Assembly (NCBI GenBank): GCA_000711775.1
Contig: ARYC01000049.1
Location: 62,001 to 126,000 of the forward strand
Source: Oxytricha trifallax
Taxonomy: Eukaryota > Ciliophora > Spirotrichea > Sporadotrichida > Oxytrichidae
DNA: 64,000 nt
Direction of reading: 5' to 3'
Below are positions 12,715 to 24,301 of the stretch, piece after piece. The translations under genes were made by a program, and so were the position numbers. The notes under the pieces are model-generated. The model ran no database searches, was not told the DNA's origin, and saw only the letters and a program-made list of their open reading frames with translations. Each line of letters begins with the position of its first letter. Within the stretch, counting starts at the first letter, position 1.

Positions 12715-13101
12715 ATGTAAGGAAACGAACTACAAAATAGGAAGAAAGTATTCCTGACAAAGAACGTAATGGACGCAATGATGGCAGTAAGCCAAGGGAA
12801 GACTATAATCAACAACGGAATGAATCATTACTGTAGTGTGCACAAGGTCCTGATAGATCAAATTCATATGAAAAGATGTGAGTTTATAAACTTAGCTGGA
12901 GACCCTACAAGATTCTCAGAAATTCTGATAGAGAATAGACTATTTGACTTGGGAAGCCACTAAAAAATAGAAATCATAGCAAATATAATTTGGCTAGACA
13001 AAAGAAAAAGTCAGCTAGAAATTCATGAGTACTATCAGCCAATTAAAAAGCTATTTAAAGCGGCATATATATCAAAAAGAAAGAGGAATAGTTTGATGTG
13101 A
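12715..13101 (+). pseudogene. LINE ORF2 C-terminal domain fragment
   Basis: A 128-codon frame (UAR = Gln, TGA stop) encodes the LINE C-terminal domain seen at three other places in this window: MAVSQGKTIINNGMNHYCSV followed by HKVLID, later NIIWLDKRKSQLEIHEYYQP. The matching copies are near 19.5-19.9 kb (minus), 55.0-55.3 kb (minus) and 63.1-63.4 kb (plus). No reverse transcriptase lies upstream on this strand, so this is a 5'-truncated insertion, the usual fate of LINE copies made by target-primed reverse transcription. Confidence 0.72.
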
Positions 13102-14559
13102 CGAAATTAAAGAAATATTTATAAAAGACTCGAATATCTAAAATTTGAGAGAAAAGAGTAATTCATCACAGTTCGTTTCTTTTTCGTATTTTATATGACC
13201 TTTAGGTATTTTACTACTATTTACTTATATAAAAAGTATTAAATTATTAATTAAAATTTCATTGAAGTACACTTTTTCACCATAATCTTATTAAAAAGAT
13301 TATTTAAATAACAAAAAACATGCAATTAATTGATGGCACATTAAATAAAGAAATACAGATAATTTATAAGCAGAATAGTATTAATTCAATAGAATCATCA
13401 ATAATTAAAACAAAAATAAAAAATCAAGTAAGATAATCAAATATAATTAAAATTAATGTTATATTTAAAGGTTTAATATTAAATGAATAAGGAAAACGAT
13501 TAAAAATATAATTAATTGAGTTAAATATTTTATTCTTGAGAATGATAGTAAGATTGAAAAGACTTTATAGAGAAATAGACAAGAGAAAAAGTCACTAGAA
13601 AGGCAATACAAATATTCACTACTTACATAAATCATTTTTAAATTACTTCCAAAATTTTAAGTTATCAATTAATTTGATAATTTTTAAAACCAAAAGATAA
13701 CTAGTAATAATTATCTAAAATATATGACTTTCTTGTAAACTTAGAATTAAAAATCACATGGTTTTTAAAACATTATTAATTCTATTAATTTAGGAAACTA
13801 TTAAAGAAATATTTACTTAAAACAAACTTAAATTTTCATAAAATTTGTAAATTTATTTATAGAAATTAAAGATTTTCTGTTGTATATCACTTTTTTTAAA
13901 TTAAAATACTTTTTTAATTGCTTTTTTTTGTTAAATAACATTAAAAAAAAATAAAATTTAAAAACCTGAAAAGCATTGGGAAAATTTAGAAGATGGTGAG
14001 AGATATGTTATCAATAAATATTGTATGTTATATTTGTTATTCCATTCTAACATATTTAAAGCATTTACTTTTTAACAACAATACCAGGAGTTGCTTGATT
14101 GAGTAGATAATATAAAATAGCAAATTTGTCCTTAATTTCATTGGTAAATATCTTGCTATCTAACTAAGAGTACTGTGAAATTGTTACTAAAGTTAGTGTT
14201 GACATTATTATAGCGTCTGCTAGTCGATTCAAAAACAAAATAATAATATTGTTTGAATCAAAAATTAATCAATATATTATCAGTAGGCTCTTATGGTTGA
14301 AGGGATAGATTTGTCAACATTAACTAATTAATGGGTATTTTATTTATTATTTTGCCGAGAAGCATGGCAAATTTAGATTTTTTATGAATTAAAAATACTG
14401 GTTAAATTATATAGATGGTATTTAATTCAATTTATTTAAGTAATTTAAACCTAACTTTTATCATCCCAAAAATAATTACTAATAATAAAAAATACATCTG
14501 ATTTGGAAAATTTCAAAAATAAATTCATAACGATATTTGACTTAAATTATAACTGGTAA
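13102..14559. other. AT-rich spacer
   Basis: No TGA-free protein-like frame, tRNA-like or rRNA-like segment was seen. The left boundary of the SF3 element lies at its right end. Confidence 0.6.
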
Positions 14560-14752
14560 GTATGATAAATCAAATTTTTAAGCAACTAAGCAGGAAAATG
14601 TCTATCTGATTAAACAGCTTAATTGCTTAGAAATTAATTATTGTAATTATTAAAATAATAAAATTTAATTAATTTATTTAAATTTCTGAGCAAATATGCA
14701 ACTGAGAGGAAAGAGTGGAATGTGACTATAGCTTAAATTATTTAAAAAATAT
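14560..14752. repeat. Left inverted terminal repeat of the SF3 element
   Basis: Imperfect ~190 bp match to the reverse complement of 16,186-16,375. It contains two GCAACT boxes flanking an internal hairpin and, on its inner side, AGAGTGGAATGTG. The inner motif resembles the GGAGTGTG box beside the P1 hairpins at 42.8 kb. Confidence 0.62.
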
Positions 14753-14890
14753 CATTAATTAAATAAACTAAATGTTTAAGCAAATGGATGAGGTTTTGAT
14801 TATTTGAACTCAAAGACATATGGGGTTATATTGCAATTAGTTTTTCTCAAAAGATGCCCCCAAGAATAATAATTATAGAAAACCTTTTGA

Positions 14891-16200
14891 TCTACAAGTC
14901 AAACTCGAGAAGAATTAGATGATTGGATTGGCCTTGAAAGTGATGCTAAAAAGTTGAAGAAATGCATTTCGCACATTCAGATATTCATAGAAGAAGCAAA
15001 AATTTTCTTTTTCATGAAATAGAATATTCTAGCAAACCACACTGGCTTATGTAGCCTCTACTTATCCTCTAAGGAATATAGTGGATTCAAGTTTTTGTGC
15101 AAATATGGAATCACTACTACAAATGTTTACAAATCAAGCGGGACAAATTTATTTGAAATATATCCCAAGCTTCGTTTGATTTATGGAAGAGAGGAATAGC
15201 ATTTAATTCATTATAGCTCAAGTAAGATCAATCAATCGATACAATTGCTAGTAAAGAGCTCGAAAGATTAAAAAATATTATGTTGGTATAGTTCATAAAA
15301 GGATATCTAAAATATAATTTCAAGAGTGTGGAGCAATTCTATCGAAAACATTGAGATGATGTCATAGCACTAATAATGAAAGCATAACTGGAACCGAAGA
15401 TGAAGCAAAATGCACGATTGATAAAATAGTCAAATCTAATTCACATTGAGAACAGCCATCGATAAATCTCATTAAGAGTATATGTTGCAGAAAGAGTCAG
15501 GAAAAGAGAAAGTGCAAGGATTCTAGAAGATTATCACACGTAAGGATATGGATATGGAGAAGTATCGTATGCAATTTTCAATGTGATTGACTAGAAATAA
15601 CATTAGAAAATGAAAGGAGTGTAGATAGATTACCCTAAAAATACAAAATACAGGAAAGAGCACAATTGCTGAGATGTTAAAGGAAATATTTATTTGCGAT
15701 GTTTTGTAAGATAGAGTCTTTCCCTTCTTTGTCAAAGCAGCCTTGGTCCATGTTGCTCCGCAGATAGCAATGATAGATGAAATGAATTACTTGCACATTT
15801 TTGGGAAAAGCAAAATATAGCGAGAATCTAGAAATTTATAGAAAGAAGAGGCTACTCAGTTGATGTAAAGTATTGAGAAACTAAAATGACTTTCAAGTAT
15901 AGCTCAGTTGTAATCACCTTTCAATCATATGATCAAAGTTGATTATGATACCTTTACTGAGAAAAACAAAGTTTTTAAACTAATGATGCAGTCTTGTGGG
16001 AAAGTAGAAGCATTCCCTTTTAGTAGTGTGAATCTTGCAAGACATGTATACAAGATATTTATTGAGAACAGCAAGGCAGATGGCACAAGCACACAATCTA
16101 CTTAAGAGAAGAATTAAAAAGATGGTCAAGACAATTAGGAGAGAAAGTCCGAAGTATCATCTATGTCAATCGACGTAAAAGCATTTGTTTTTATATTTAA
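14891..16200 (+). pseudogene. SF3-helicase-like replication protein, frameshifted
   Basis: The plus strand carries a gene in several frames. 14,891-15,379 is one open block (REELDDWIGLESDAKKLKKC, SGFKFLCKYGITTTNVYK). A second frame follows with one TGA near 15,355 and the segment RVYVAERVRKRESARILEDY. A third frame, about 15,620-15,889, has a clear P-loop, IQNTGKSTIAEML, at 15,641. About 40 residues later comes a Walker B-like IAMIDEMNYL at 15,764. The order NTGKS(T) then hydrophobic-DE fits superfamily 3 helicases of small DNA replicons; the usual Gly two residues before the Asn is replaced by Ile. A fourth frame gives the tail (SSVNLARHVYKIFIENS), ending Lys/Gln/Ser-rich and running into the right ITR. 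I found no convincing His-hydrophobic-His nickase motif upstream. At least three shifts make this copy inactive. Confidence 0.58.
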
Positions 16201-16375
16201 TAAATAATTTAAGCTAATAAACACACTCCACTCTCTCTAATCAGTTGCTTATTTGCTCAGAAAATATAATAAATTAATCAACTTTCATTATTAAAATAAT
16301 TACTATAATTAATTTCTAACAGTTTAAACAGATGGTCATAATTCTGCTTAGTTGCTCACTGGTTTGATTTATGAT
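16186..16375. repeat. Right inverted terminal repeat of the SF3 element
   Basis: Reverse complement of the left repeat with moderate divergence. It contains ACACACTCCACTCTCTCTAA, whose complement (GAGAGTGGAGTGTGT) resembles the P1 hairpin-side motif, then GTTGCTTATTTGCTCAG and CTTAGTTGCTCAC. It overlaps the last codons of the helicase-like gene. Confidence 0.62.
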
Positions 16376-17259
16376 ACACTCTAATACTTGCCTGTTATAA
16401 TATAATTCAATCATCGTTATGAATTTAATTTATAAATTTACTAATGTATTTTAGTAATAATATTATCTCGTAATTATTGTTAACAATAATAGAATTCATA
16501 TTAATATATTTAGGACGTCTATTTTAGTATTAATGGAATAAATTAAGAATAATAATTGAAACTCAAGTAAAAAAGCATGGGAAATGAATGGAAAAAAAAT
16601 ATATATATTTCTTACAGAATATTCATAAAAATTTAAATATTTAATCAAAAATATAATTAAAGTTTAAATTAAAATTTCCGAAAAATAATTAATAAAGTAA
16701 AAACACAATATTAAATTTTTAAAAAAAATTATTTAATGTATTTATTTTTTATATATATTAATTGGAATAATTATAATGCTATTACTTTAATATATTTTGT
16801 ATATTCAATTAATTAGGTTTGATTACAAATTAATTCATTGAATTTAGTAACTAGAATTTTGTCCGTTCAATATTTAATTGTAAATATTAATATTAAAGCA
16901 AGATACTTTTTAATTTTTAAAAAAAATTTAAGCAAAATACTAGAATTTATAATAAACTAGCATAAGTTTAAATATAACATAAGCAGAGAGCAACGATAAT
17001 TTTATCTAAAATGCAACTTATAGTGTAATTAAGATTCTTTAAATTATTAAGTTTAAAGAAAATAAAGCATTTATTTTAAATAAAAAGACACAAAAACTTT
17101 AAAGAGTCATATTAAAATTTAATTAATAGTTAAATTCGTAATATTTTAAGTGTTAACTGAAAAGAAAGGCAAAAAAAAGTATAAGGTTATCAATAGTTAG
17201 TTAGTAAATCACTTAGGTAAGTAAAAAGCAAAAATACATATTAAATTGCGAAATAAGAG
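16376..17259. other. AT-rich spacer
   Basis: A/T-rich, no supported coding or structured feature. Confidence 0.6.
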
Positions 17260-18985
17260 TTCACCTGAAATCAATGTATTTCATTACTATGAATGTTGTG
17301 TCCCTTCATTTACTCTTTAATGATATTTTGAACTTTCTATAATCCCACTTACTTTTTAATAATTTCTGCTCCTTCTTCTTTCTTAGGAATGTTATCGTTT
17401 GCCTTTATTCTAATCTATTACTTGACCTCTTTCTAACTTTCTTGGAATGCTGTTCTTGACTTTAGTTATTTCAATTCATCATTCTAGAGGTACCATTCGA
17501 ACTCTGTAAAGTCCTTCCCGAGCTCGCAGAATTTTACCTCTCTCTTCTCTCCTTCTTCTTAAATATGGATTTCTTGGGCGTAATTCTGAACTAATTCTTC
17601 CCAATGATCAACATGCGACTGTTGGTTCACCATCTCAGTATCAAATTCTTGACCAATATGTTCCAGAGGGCCATGCTTCTTTTCTCTGTATTTCTCTCGA
17701 GTTATTCATTCTCTATGGTTTTGCTTGACATTCCAATTTAAATTTTTATGCGTCTGACTTCATGTTTAGCATCATACAATACCTCTACATTTTAAGCAAG
17801 TCTTTTGCAAAAATCTGGAATATTGGGTATACGTTGAGTTCGAGTGCTAGATGATTTGCAATTAAAATTGCTATCATCCCGCAATATTCTCAGTCTTTCA
17901 CTTGGTTTGTATCTTGGTTTTATGAAATCTTATCTGCTACGAATTCTTTTCTACCACTTCAGAGATAAGGATGTTGATTAGTTTCATGTGTTTCTACATC
18001 ACTGCTAGGTTTCCTCCTTGTCTCCTCGTGTCAAATATTGCTATTTTATTCGACTTTTTAATTACGTGTATAATAATTCAATTCTCGCAGCTTTTTATTG
18101 TGCTTTAGCAACTCACCGGTATTATGATTCCTTAAATATCTTCATGTTGTATCCATAATTTATTGTTTTCTATCTTCCAGCTCATATGTCCTATAACCTT
18201 TTCTATCTGGGCTATACCATTGCCATTTAGGACTATAGGTGGAAGAATCATCTGTGTTATTCTGTACTTATGTAATGTATTTCTTCTATCATCTACATGC
18301 AAGCTTCCATAGTCTCCGCTTAGATGTGTCTACTTGGAATGAGATTGATGCGTTGCCACTCATCGTTAATTTCTTTCCAATTATGATGTTGTTTATCTGA
18401 CCACAGTTCTTGCTCCATTGTTTCTCTTCGTCTAGATTCCTTTCTGTCGTCAAATCTCCTCACTAGTGCCATTTCTATCTTTGTTCTTGTGCTTAGGTAC
18501 ATACAATTCTTACCATCTTCAAGATCATAGGTTTTCATCCTTTTTTAGAGAGGATGATTTTGTCAAATCCATGACTTGTCACATCTGAAAAATTGATAAT
18601 AAGTTTAAGAGCCATTTGGTAAACTTGAACACACTCTGTTGCATCTTCATGTTTGTCGAACTCGACCATATGTTTTTATGATTCCCTGATTTTTTTACTT
18701 GGGTATGCTTGCCCAATCTTCTGTCTACTTTTGAATCCCATCTATTTGCTTAGTGGGATCTATCTTTTCTTTTCCTCTTCTTTGTCCAGTGTTTCTAAGT
18801 TACTTCTTCTATCTCTATGGTTAAATTGAATCTCCTTTACTTTGACCTAGAATTTTTTCTTTCCTTGTTTAATGACTAGGTTGTTACGTGCCTGTCTCTT
18901 CTGCAGCTATTTGATTGATTATAGCCTCTGATATTGTTTGTTTATCTTTAATTTTTTAGTAGCTTTTGTCTCTCTCTCTGTTTAA
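17260..18985 (-). pseudogene. LINE-associated ORF1-like block
   Basis: On the minus strand a Lys/Glu/Gln-rich protein-like frame runs from about 18,975 (NLETLDKEEEKKRQIPLSKQ, EFDKHEDATECVQVYQMALK, FSDVTSHGFDKIILSKK). It shifts near 18,535 into MKTYDLEDGKNCMYLSTRTK and WSDKQHHNWKEINDEWQRIN, then becomes fragmentary. A homologous but more decayed block lies at about 53.3-54.9 kb (minus), sharing the VKEI, KQ.GF and HED-CVQ-QM signposts. In both cases it follows a LINE ORF2 C-terminus on the same strand. It may be ORF1 of the next head-to-tail LINE or a downstream ORF of the same element. The small charged helical character fits a retrotransposon RNA-binding protein, but I see no zinc knuckle. 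Confidence 0.5.
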
Positions 18986-18988
18986 TTA

Positions 18989-19407
18989 TTGTAGGAATAC
19001 ATTTGATTTGGGAAAATAAATAATAATTAAATTAATAATAATTAATAAATAAGAAGCATTTAACTTTCTGGAAACCAAGACACTATGGTACTTGTTTGAT
19101 TCAGAATTAAAAATCAGCTAAACTTTACTATTGGCGGTAACCCTCAATAGTATCGTAGAATTGAGAAAATTTGACTTTAATTTTGGGTGATTTGTTTACT
19201 TTAATTTTATGCCAAAATTAAAGTCAAGTTATCTGGCTTCTACGATACGATAGAGGGTTACCGCCAATAGTAAAGTTCAGCTGATTTTTAATTCTCAATC
19301 AAACAAGTACAATATTGTCTAGGTTTCCAGAAAGTTAACTGCCACTTATTTATTAATTCATTAATTTAATTATAACTTATTTTCCCAAATCAAATGTATT
19401 CCTACAT
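18989..19407. mobile_element. MITE, TA-flanked, copy 1 (419 bp)
   Basis: Bounded by TA on both sides. The 5' terminus TTGTAGGAATACATTTGATT matches the reverse complement of the 3' terminus except at the last base, and inverted similarity continues inward for about 150 bp (ACTTGTTTGATTCAGAATTA / CTTTACTATTGGCGGTAACC). It has no coding capacity. The TA duplication points to Tc1/mariner-type transposition, consistent with the two IS630/Tc1-like transposases in the window. It sits at the 3' side of the LINE copy to its right. Confidence 0.75.
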
Positions 19408-19504
19408 TAATTAATTTTAATTATAATTCGGATTTCGCTTGCACTTTACTTTTGCTTGTATTTATTACTATTAATTATTCTTTGTCTTGGATATTGAATA
19501 TTCA

Positions 19505-19870
19505 TCATTCTCCATTCCAATTTTCTCCATTGAATTGCACTTTAGGCTTTCTGATGTACGTTACTCTGAAAATTTTTCTAACTTTTTGATAGTACTCCTA
19601 AAGCTCCAGTCCTCTTATCCTTTCATCAATCCACGCCATATTTGCTAGAATTCCAATTTGATTTTTATCGTCTAAGTCTATTATTATGCTCTCTCTAATC
19701 AAATTTGAAAATCTTATCGGGTCTCATGCATGGTTGATTTAATTATAATTCCTCATCTTGCTTTTATCAACAAAAATTTTGTGGACATTTCAGTAGTGGC
19801 TCATCCCATAATTCACGAGTGTCCTCCCTTAGCTGATTGCCATCACCGTAACCATTACGTTTTTCGTAAT
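19505..19870 (-). pseudogene. LINE ORF2 C-terminal domain
   Basis: Reads VMVTVMAISQGRTLVNYGMS, then HY, a TGA where the other copies have Cys, and NVHKIFVDKSK, followed by DPIRFSNLIRESIIDLDDK and NMAWIDERIRGLELQEYYQ. It aligns block by block with the copies at 12.7, 55.1 and 63.1 kb. Here the motif Cys is lost to a nonsense change (TGT/TGC to TGA) and a second TGA follows. The role of the domain is unknown. The conserved Cys/His spacing suggests metal binding or nucleic-acid contact. Confidence 0.7.
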
Positions 19871-21149
19871 AAATAATTTTTTACTTTTCTTTAGTCTTAT
19901 ATTGCTTTAGTGAACTTGACTTTAGCTTCTGTCTCTACTCCAGCACTCTGTCTTGTCATGTCTTAATTTCTTGGTGTTCTTCTTAACTAGTTGCATTATG
20001 ATATTTGTTGTGCTGCTTTCTTTAAACTGTGTTACATTCCTCAGACATTAATTAGGGATATCTCTTGGGGTACTTAATGCAATTCTCGTTAGCTGTGTTT
20101 CCATTTTGTCGATTTCCTCCAACTTAATATATTTGCTGCTATGATAGGTATATACTTATAAATCAGCAACGACCTGATATATGTTTCCATTATCGTATCA
20201 CAGATAGTTGAGTTGTCAGATCTTGTGAGTCTTTGGTAAAAACTCTTTCTGTCTCTTCATCTCTCTCAAAGTGTTTCTCAGCATCTATTAAGGATTTAAG
20301 ATTCAGTAAAAATATGTTAAAAATCGGGAATAAATTAGTCAAAAAATACAAAGTAATATTTAATTAAAACACACTTGAATCATTATTATAATTATTTATA
20401 TAAATTGATTGATTTTTTTGATTATTATATATGTTTGGGGCCAAGTAGCAAAAGTTATATATTTTTACCACTTGGTCCCAATCCTTATATTTGAAATTAT
20501 TATTTTAATTTATAATGGAATTATTTAAAAAATGTAAATTAGAAATGAAATTACTTTTATAAATTTATGAAATTTAATTTATTCGCATTATTCAATTTAT
20601 ATCACTTTGGTAGTTAAATACTTACAAAATGGTTATTTTTTAAATTATGTTACTAAATACAGAACTATTATTATTATTTATTCATGTTATAATATATTAG
20701 TAAATTACACGTAATTTTATTAGAGAAATCATTTAATTTTCAATAATTTTTCTTTTCTTTTATATTTTAACATTTTTAATAATTATATAAATATACAGAC
20801 TAGGACCAAGTAGCAAAAATAAATGATTTTTACTACTTGGTACCAATAAATAAATATAAACAATATAAATCATACAAATTTATAAAATACAATTAAAAAA
20901 AGTTATCAAACAAATTATTTATATATCATTCTATATTTTAAGCTTTTATCTATTTTAGATTTCTATCATATTATGACTGAATATATAAATCCCCAGATAT
21001 TTTGATTCTTTCACTTTCTAAATTCCTTCCATTTGCTGAATCTGTTCAAATTATTTGACATCACTCAAAAACACCATTTCTTTTGTATTTAATTTCAAAT
21101 TGTGCGTTACATCAATCTATATAAAACATTCCAAGATCCTTTTAAATTA

Positions 21150-21900
21150 TTGTTGGTCTTTGATGTTTAAAAGAATATTATCTGCAAATGCAATTAATTT
21201 TCTCTATCTTATCAAAGATAAGAATTCCTAATGTGAGTACAGCGCATCTTGAAGGTAAATGTTGAGTATCATCGGCAATATTCTGCTTCCTTGAGAAACT
21301 CCATTTTGAGAGTTAATATATTCATCTTCGCATTTAATTCTACTATTTGTGTATAGTTCCTCTAATAATTTAATGGTGTCTTATTGTCGCCTGATTTCGC
21401 CCTGTCTCTTAAAATTTCCATTAATTTGTCTTTCCAGACTGAGTCGTATGCCTTTTATAGATCTACTAGCAGATATGCCTCTCTTTACTTACTCTTACTT
21501 CTTGAATTCTTAATATGTTCTAGTAAACTAATTATATTTAATGGGTGCTCTTATTTTATTTTAATCCACTTTGATAGGTGCCTGTTTGCAGTAGCGAGCT
21601 TTTACCACTTTGGAGTTTGTTTACAATAACTTTTTCGATTATTTTGCCTAGATGCGAGCTCACTACAATTGGCTTTGTATGATTGACTTCTGGGTAGTGA
21701 TCTCCAACTGTCTTGCTCAGTAAGATTAATCTGCCTTCCTTCAAGTACTAAGGTATCTGTCTTGTATTCAACCAGATCTTTAATTTCATGCATACAGTTT
21801 TGCGAATGCTTTATGATTTTCCTAGCATTTTCCCATCGAAACCATCTGGGCCATTGCTTTATTGAAGTTATATTCCCTAATACTCTGTTCAACTTCGTTG
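21150..21900 (-). pseudogene. LINE reverse transcriptase core
   Basis: Motifs in order on the minus strand: KEGRLILLSKTVGDHYPEVN followed by KPIVVSSHLGKIIEKVIVN (RT blocks 1-2); after a frameshift near 21,560, AYLLVDLQKAYDSVWKD with the TAA read as Gln (block A); VSQGSRILPMILNIYLQD (block B); and LIAFADNILL (block C). The catalytic FADD box is FADN in this copy, so the second metal-binding Asp is lost and the enzyme would be inactive. The copy at 62.46 kb keeps FADD. Confidence 0.82.
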
Positions 21901-22939
21901 AAAAATGCCTCTGTCTCCTCTTCCCTCTTCATCACTTGATCGCCTGATTTGACTCTTAATCTTATATTTTCCTATCATCCTAATATAGTTTGTTGTAAAA
22001 TGTTAAGATCTTCTCCTAATTTAATTCTTTTTCCGTTGCTTGTAAATCCTTTTAATAGGATCTAACTATTTCCTACTTTTAGTTAATCGCTTTACTAAGT
22101 AGAAGAATCTTTTATCATCATTTTATCTAAGCATTGCTCAATGTTTCTTGTCGCATCATTCCATTTCTTTTGCTTCCTAGAAAGATTTATTTGTTGCTTT
22201 GTTATTGGTTCTAATTGCCCATTCTGGGGGCTTATTGTACAAATGCTTTGTCTTGCTATGTTTTTCTAGTCTCTCCTCAAAGCATTTTTATATTGTATTA
22301 TCTAAATCTTCCTCAGATAACATTCTTCCTTCTTCAATAAATGTTCTCCAACATTACTTCCTTATGACTTAGACTCTAAAACCTCTATCTTTTTCTTATA
22401 ATTTTAGGTATTTATTTTTAAAATCTTATCTTCATTTTGGTTTGAATTAATTTGTGGTCTGTTAGTCTTAGTTATTTGGTTTCCTAACTTATTGTCTCAA
22501 CATTTGAGAATATTTAATCCAGTTAATTTCCTTTTGTGAGTTTCCACTCTCTATGGGATGGATTCCTTAAGACCTTCTTTGTTTAGTCTTTTGCTAAGCT
22601 CTTTGATATTGTATTTGAAATTCCCATTACTATGATTCTCTAGCTTTAGCATTTATGTTTCATCTACTTTATCATTTATACCAGTCTATTCTTCAACTCT
22701 TCTACTTCTTCATTCTAGTAGAGGAGAATATAAACTCTAAAGATGTGGAGTGCAAATACTTCCATGCTTAGTATGGTCAAAGTTACATACTATCTTAACG
22801 TTTTTATTGTTATCATTTGGAATATGCCCCCATTTTGTGACAGCACTCCGCCATTCATGCAAGCTGGGTTTTTGGCGATGTTTTATTGTTGAATCCTATT
22901 ATTCTTTGCAGTCTTGTCTCGACCAACCCGATGAAATCT

Positions 22940-23070
22940 GGTCTTTTGAGTTCGATATCCCTCATCATTTGTTCTTACTTTAATTTGAAGTTTAAGCCTC
23001 TCACATTCTGGATGCAGATGCTTATCTCGAACTCCTTTGTTGATATTTATCTTTTTTTTGAAAAATGATT
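22940..23070 (-). pseudogene. LINE endonuclease N-terminal segment
   Basis: Reads ICIQNVRGLNFKLKQEQMM, then ELKRPDFIGLVETRL. This is the opening of the endonuclease/exonuclease/phosphatase domain of LINEs: the QNVRGLN strand supplies the first active-site Asn, and ETRL holds the catalytic Glu. A TGA about 20 residues later and frame changes show decay. Matching segments occur at 58.25-58.31 kb (minus) and 60.2-60.75 kb (plus). Confidence 0.78.
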
Positions 23071-23440
23071 TGAAAACTAATCTTATTTCTCTTGATTTTC
23101 TCCAAATCTTTCCTTCCTCTTGACCTAGCATTGCACTTCTCTTACTGGTCAGAAGAAATGAAGATGGCGGCTATTTTCCAGCGGTATACTGAATTTATCT
23201 AAAGTTTTATTATTATTGTGGATTGTTTAGACTTTTGGGTGTATCAGAGGTTAAATCTAGAAGCTCCTTTTTAAATATTCAAAGCATTCTCTGAGTGATT
23301 TCTGTTTTTTTGCTTTGATTTCTTTATCTTTGTTCATATATGTGGGTAGCTTCCTCCTGGGCTGTGCTTGCTGTTTCATTTTTGCCAGCCTTTTATCTTT
23401 TCATGTTTTATTAATATAATTTAATTTTTTAATGGTACTA

Positions 23441-24301
23441 ATATATACAAATTTATATAGTATTGATTGCAAAGTTATTTATTGGCAAAATTTAATCGTT
23501 TTTAAAAGAATATAGCTGATGAATTAAAAACAATGCCAACATTAACATTAGCTTTAACAACAGCCTCAAAAAAACAGCCATAATTTTAGAATTCTTAATG
23601 CCAAATAAAATAATCAAAAATGTACATTTAAAGTTTTAATTAAGTAAGTAATTATCATGAGATCGTTTGAGTTAAAGTAAAGACTTATATTAAAAAATTT
23701 TAGCATTTTTAGAGATGTCATAATTCCCTATTTAGCTATCATTTGTTTGAAGAATCCTTTGGCAACTGGAAAGATAACTCAAAAGTACTTGAATCAAATA
23801 AACCTGTATTTCGCGGTTGTTTAAAAATTTTTATTGGCTTTATACTTTACCAGCAAAGATTGTAGTTAATTCTTACAATGAGCATGAACAATAAATCAAC
23901 TTACGTTAACTATTTAAATACATTAAAATAATATTAGTGAATTTCATTTGACTGCAAGTCTGATGATGAAATATAAATATATTTTCATTCACAAATTATA
24001 TCAAATATAGTTAAACACCAAAACAGTAGATGAATAATGGTCATAATCTAATCTGTTTGTAACAAAATATGAAATTAATTCAATATTGAGATTATTAAGT
24101 TAATATTTTAAAAACTATCCAATCACATCAAATTAAAAAATGTGATAATTATTAAAAATATTTAGGATACAAGTGGTATAATTTAAACAATTTTAAGAGT
24201 AAAACTGAAAATTAGAAATGATTATATGAAATTAAATACTAAAAAATATAACAAATTAAAATAAGAATATTTTTATTTAACATCCTTATTAACTAGCTTA
24301 G
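23441..24301. other. AT-rich spacer
   Basis: No supported gene between the LINE 5' end and the foldback element. Confidence 0.55.

Larger units (their letters stand above)
14560..16375. mobile_element. 1.8 kb ITR-bounded element encoding an SF3-helicase-like protein
   Basis: The two ends are inverted repeats of about 190 bp. The left reads GTATGATAAATCAAA, then AAGCAACTAAGCAG, then CTGAGCAAATATGCAACTGA, and ends in AGCTTAAATTATTT. The reverse complement of the right end has the same blocks in the same order. Each repeat holds its own smaller palindrome (TTGCTTAGAAATT...AATTTCTGAGCAA), so each end could fold into a hairpin. The only gene inside is the helicase-like frame. A small linear unit with hairpin-capable ends and an SF3 replicase resembles single-stranded DNA replicons such as parvovirus-like elements. 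That parallel is inference from architecture; relationship to any known virus is not shown. No target-site duplication is obvious. Confidence 0.62.
19420..23440 (-). mobile_element. Non-LTR retrotransposon (LINE), near full-length ORF2, decayed
   Basis: Reading the minus strand from right to left gives, in order: a basic leader with LPTYMNKDKE near 23,360; an apurinic-like endonuclease segment; a reverse transcriptase; and a C-terminal domain ending at TGA 19,507-19,505. The total, about 3.9 kb or 1,300 codons, fits a LINE ORF2. TAA and TAG serve as Gln throughout. Frameshifts occur at least near 21,560 and 22,900. Germline-restricted non-LTR elements are an established feature of Tetrahymena micronuclei. 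The element carries a MITE just beyond its 3' end. Confidence 0.8.

Noticed and set aside
15180..15215. HUH-nickase motif (HLIH) in the SF3 gene N-terminus
   Set aside because: Spacing is His-x-x-His rather than His-hydrophobic-His, and no matching catalytic Tyr helix was seen.
15523..15735. 70-codon minus-strand ORF
   Set aside because: Antisense to the SF3-like gene, which has clear Walker motifs on the plus strand.
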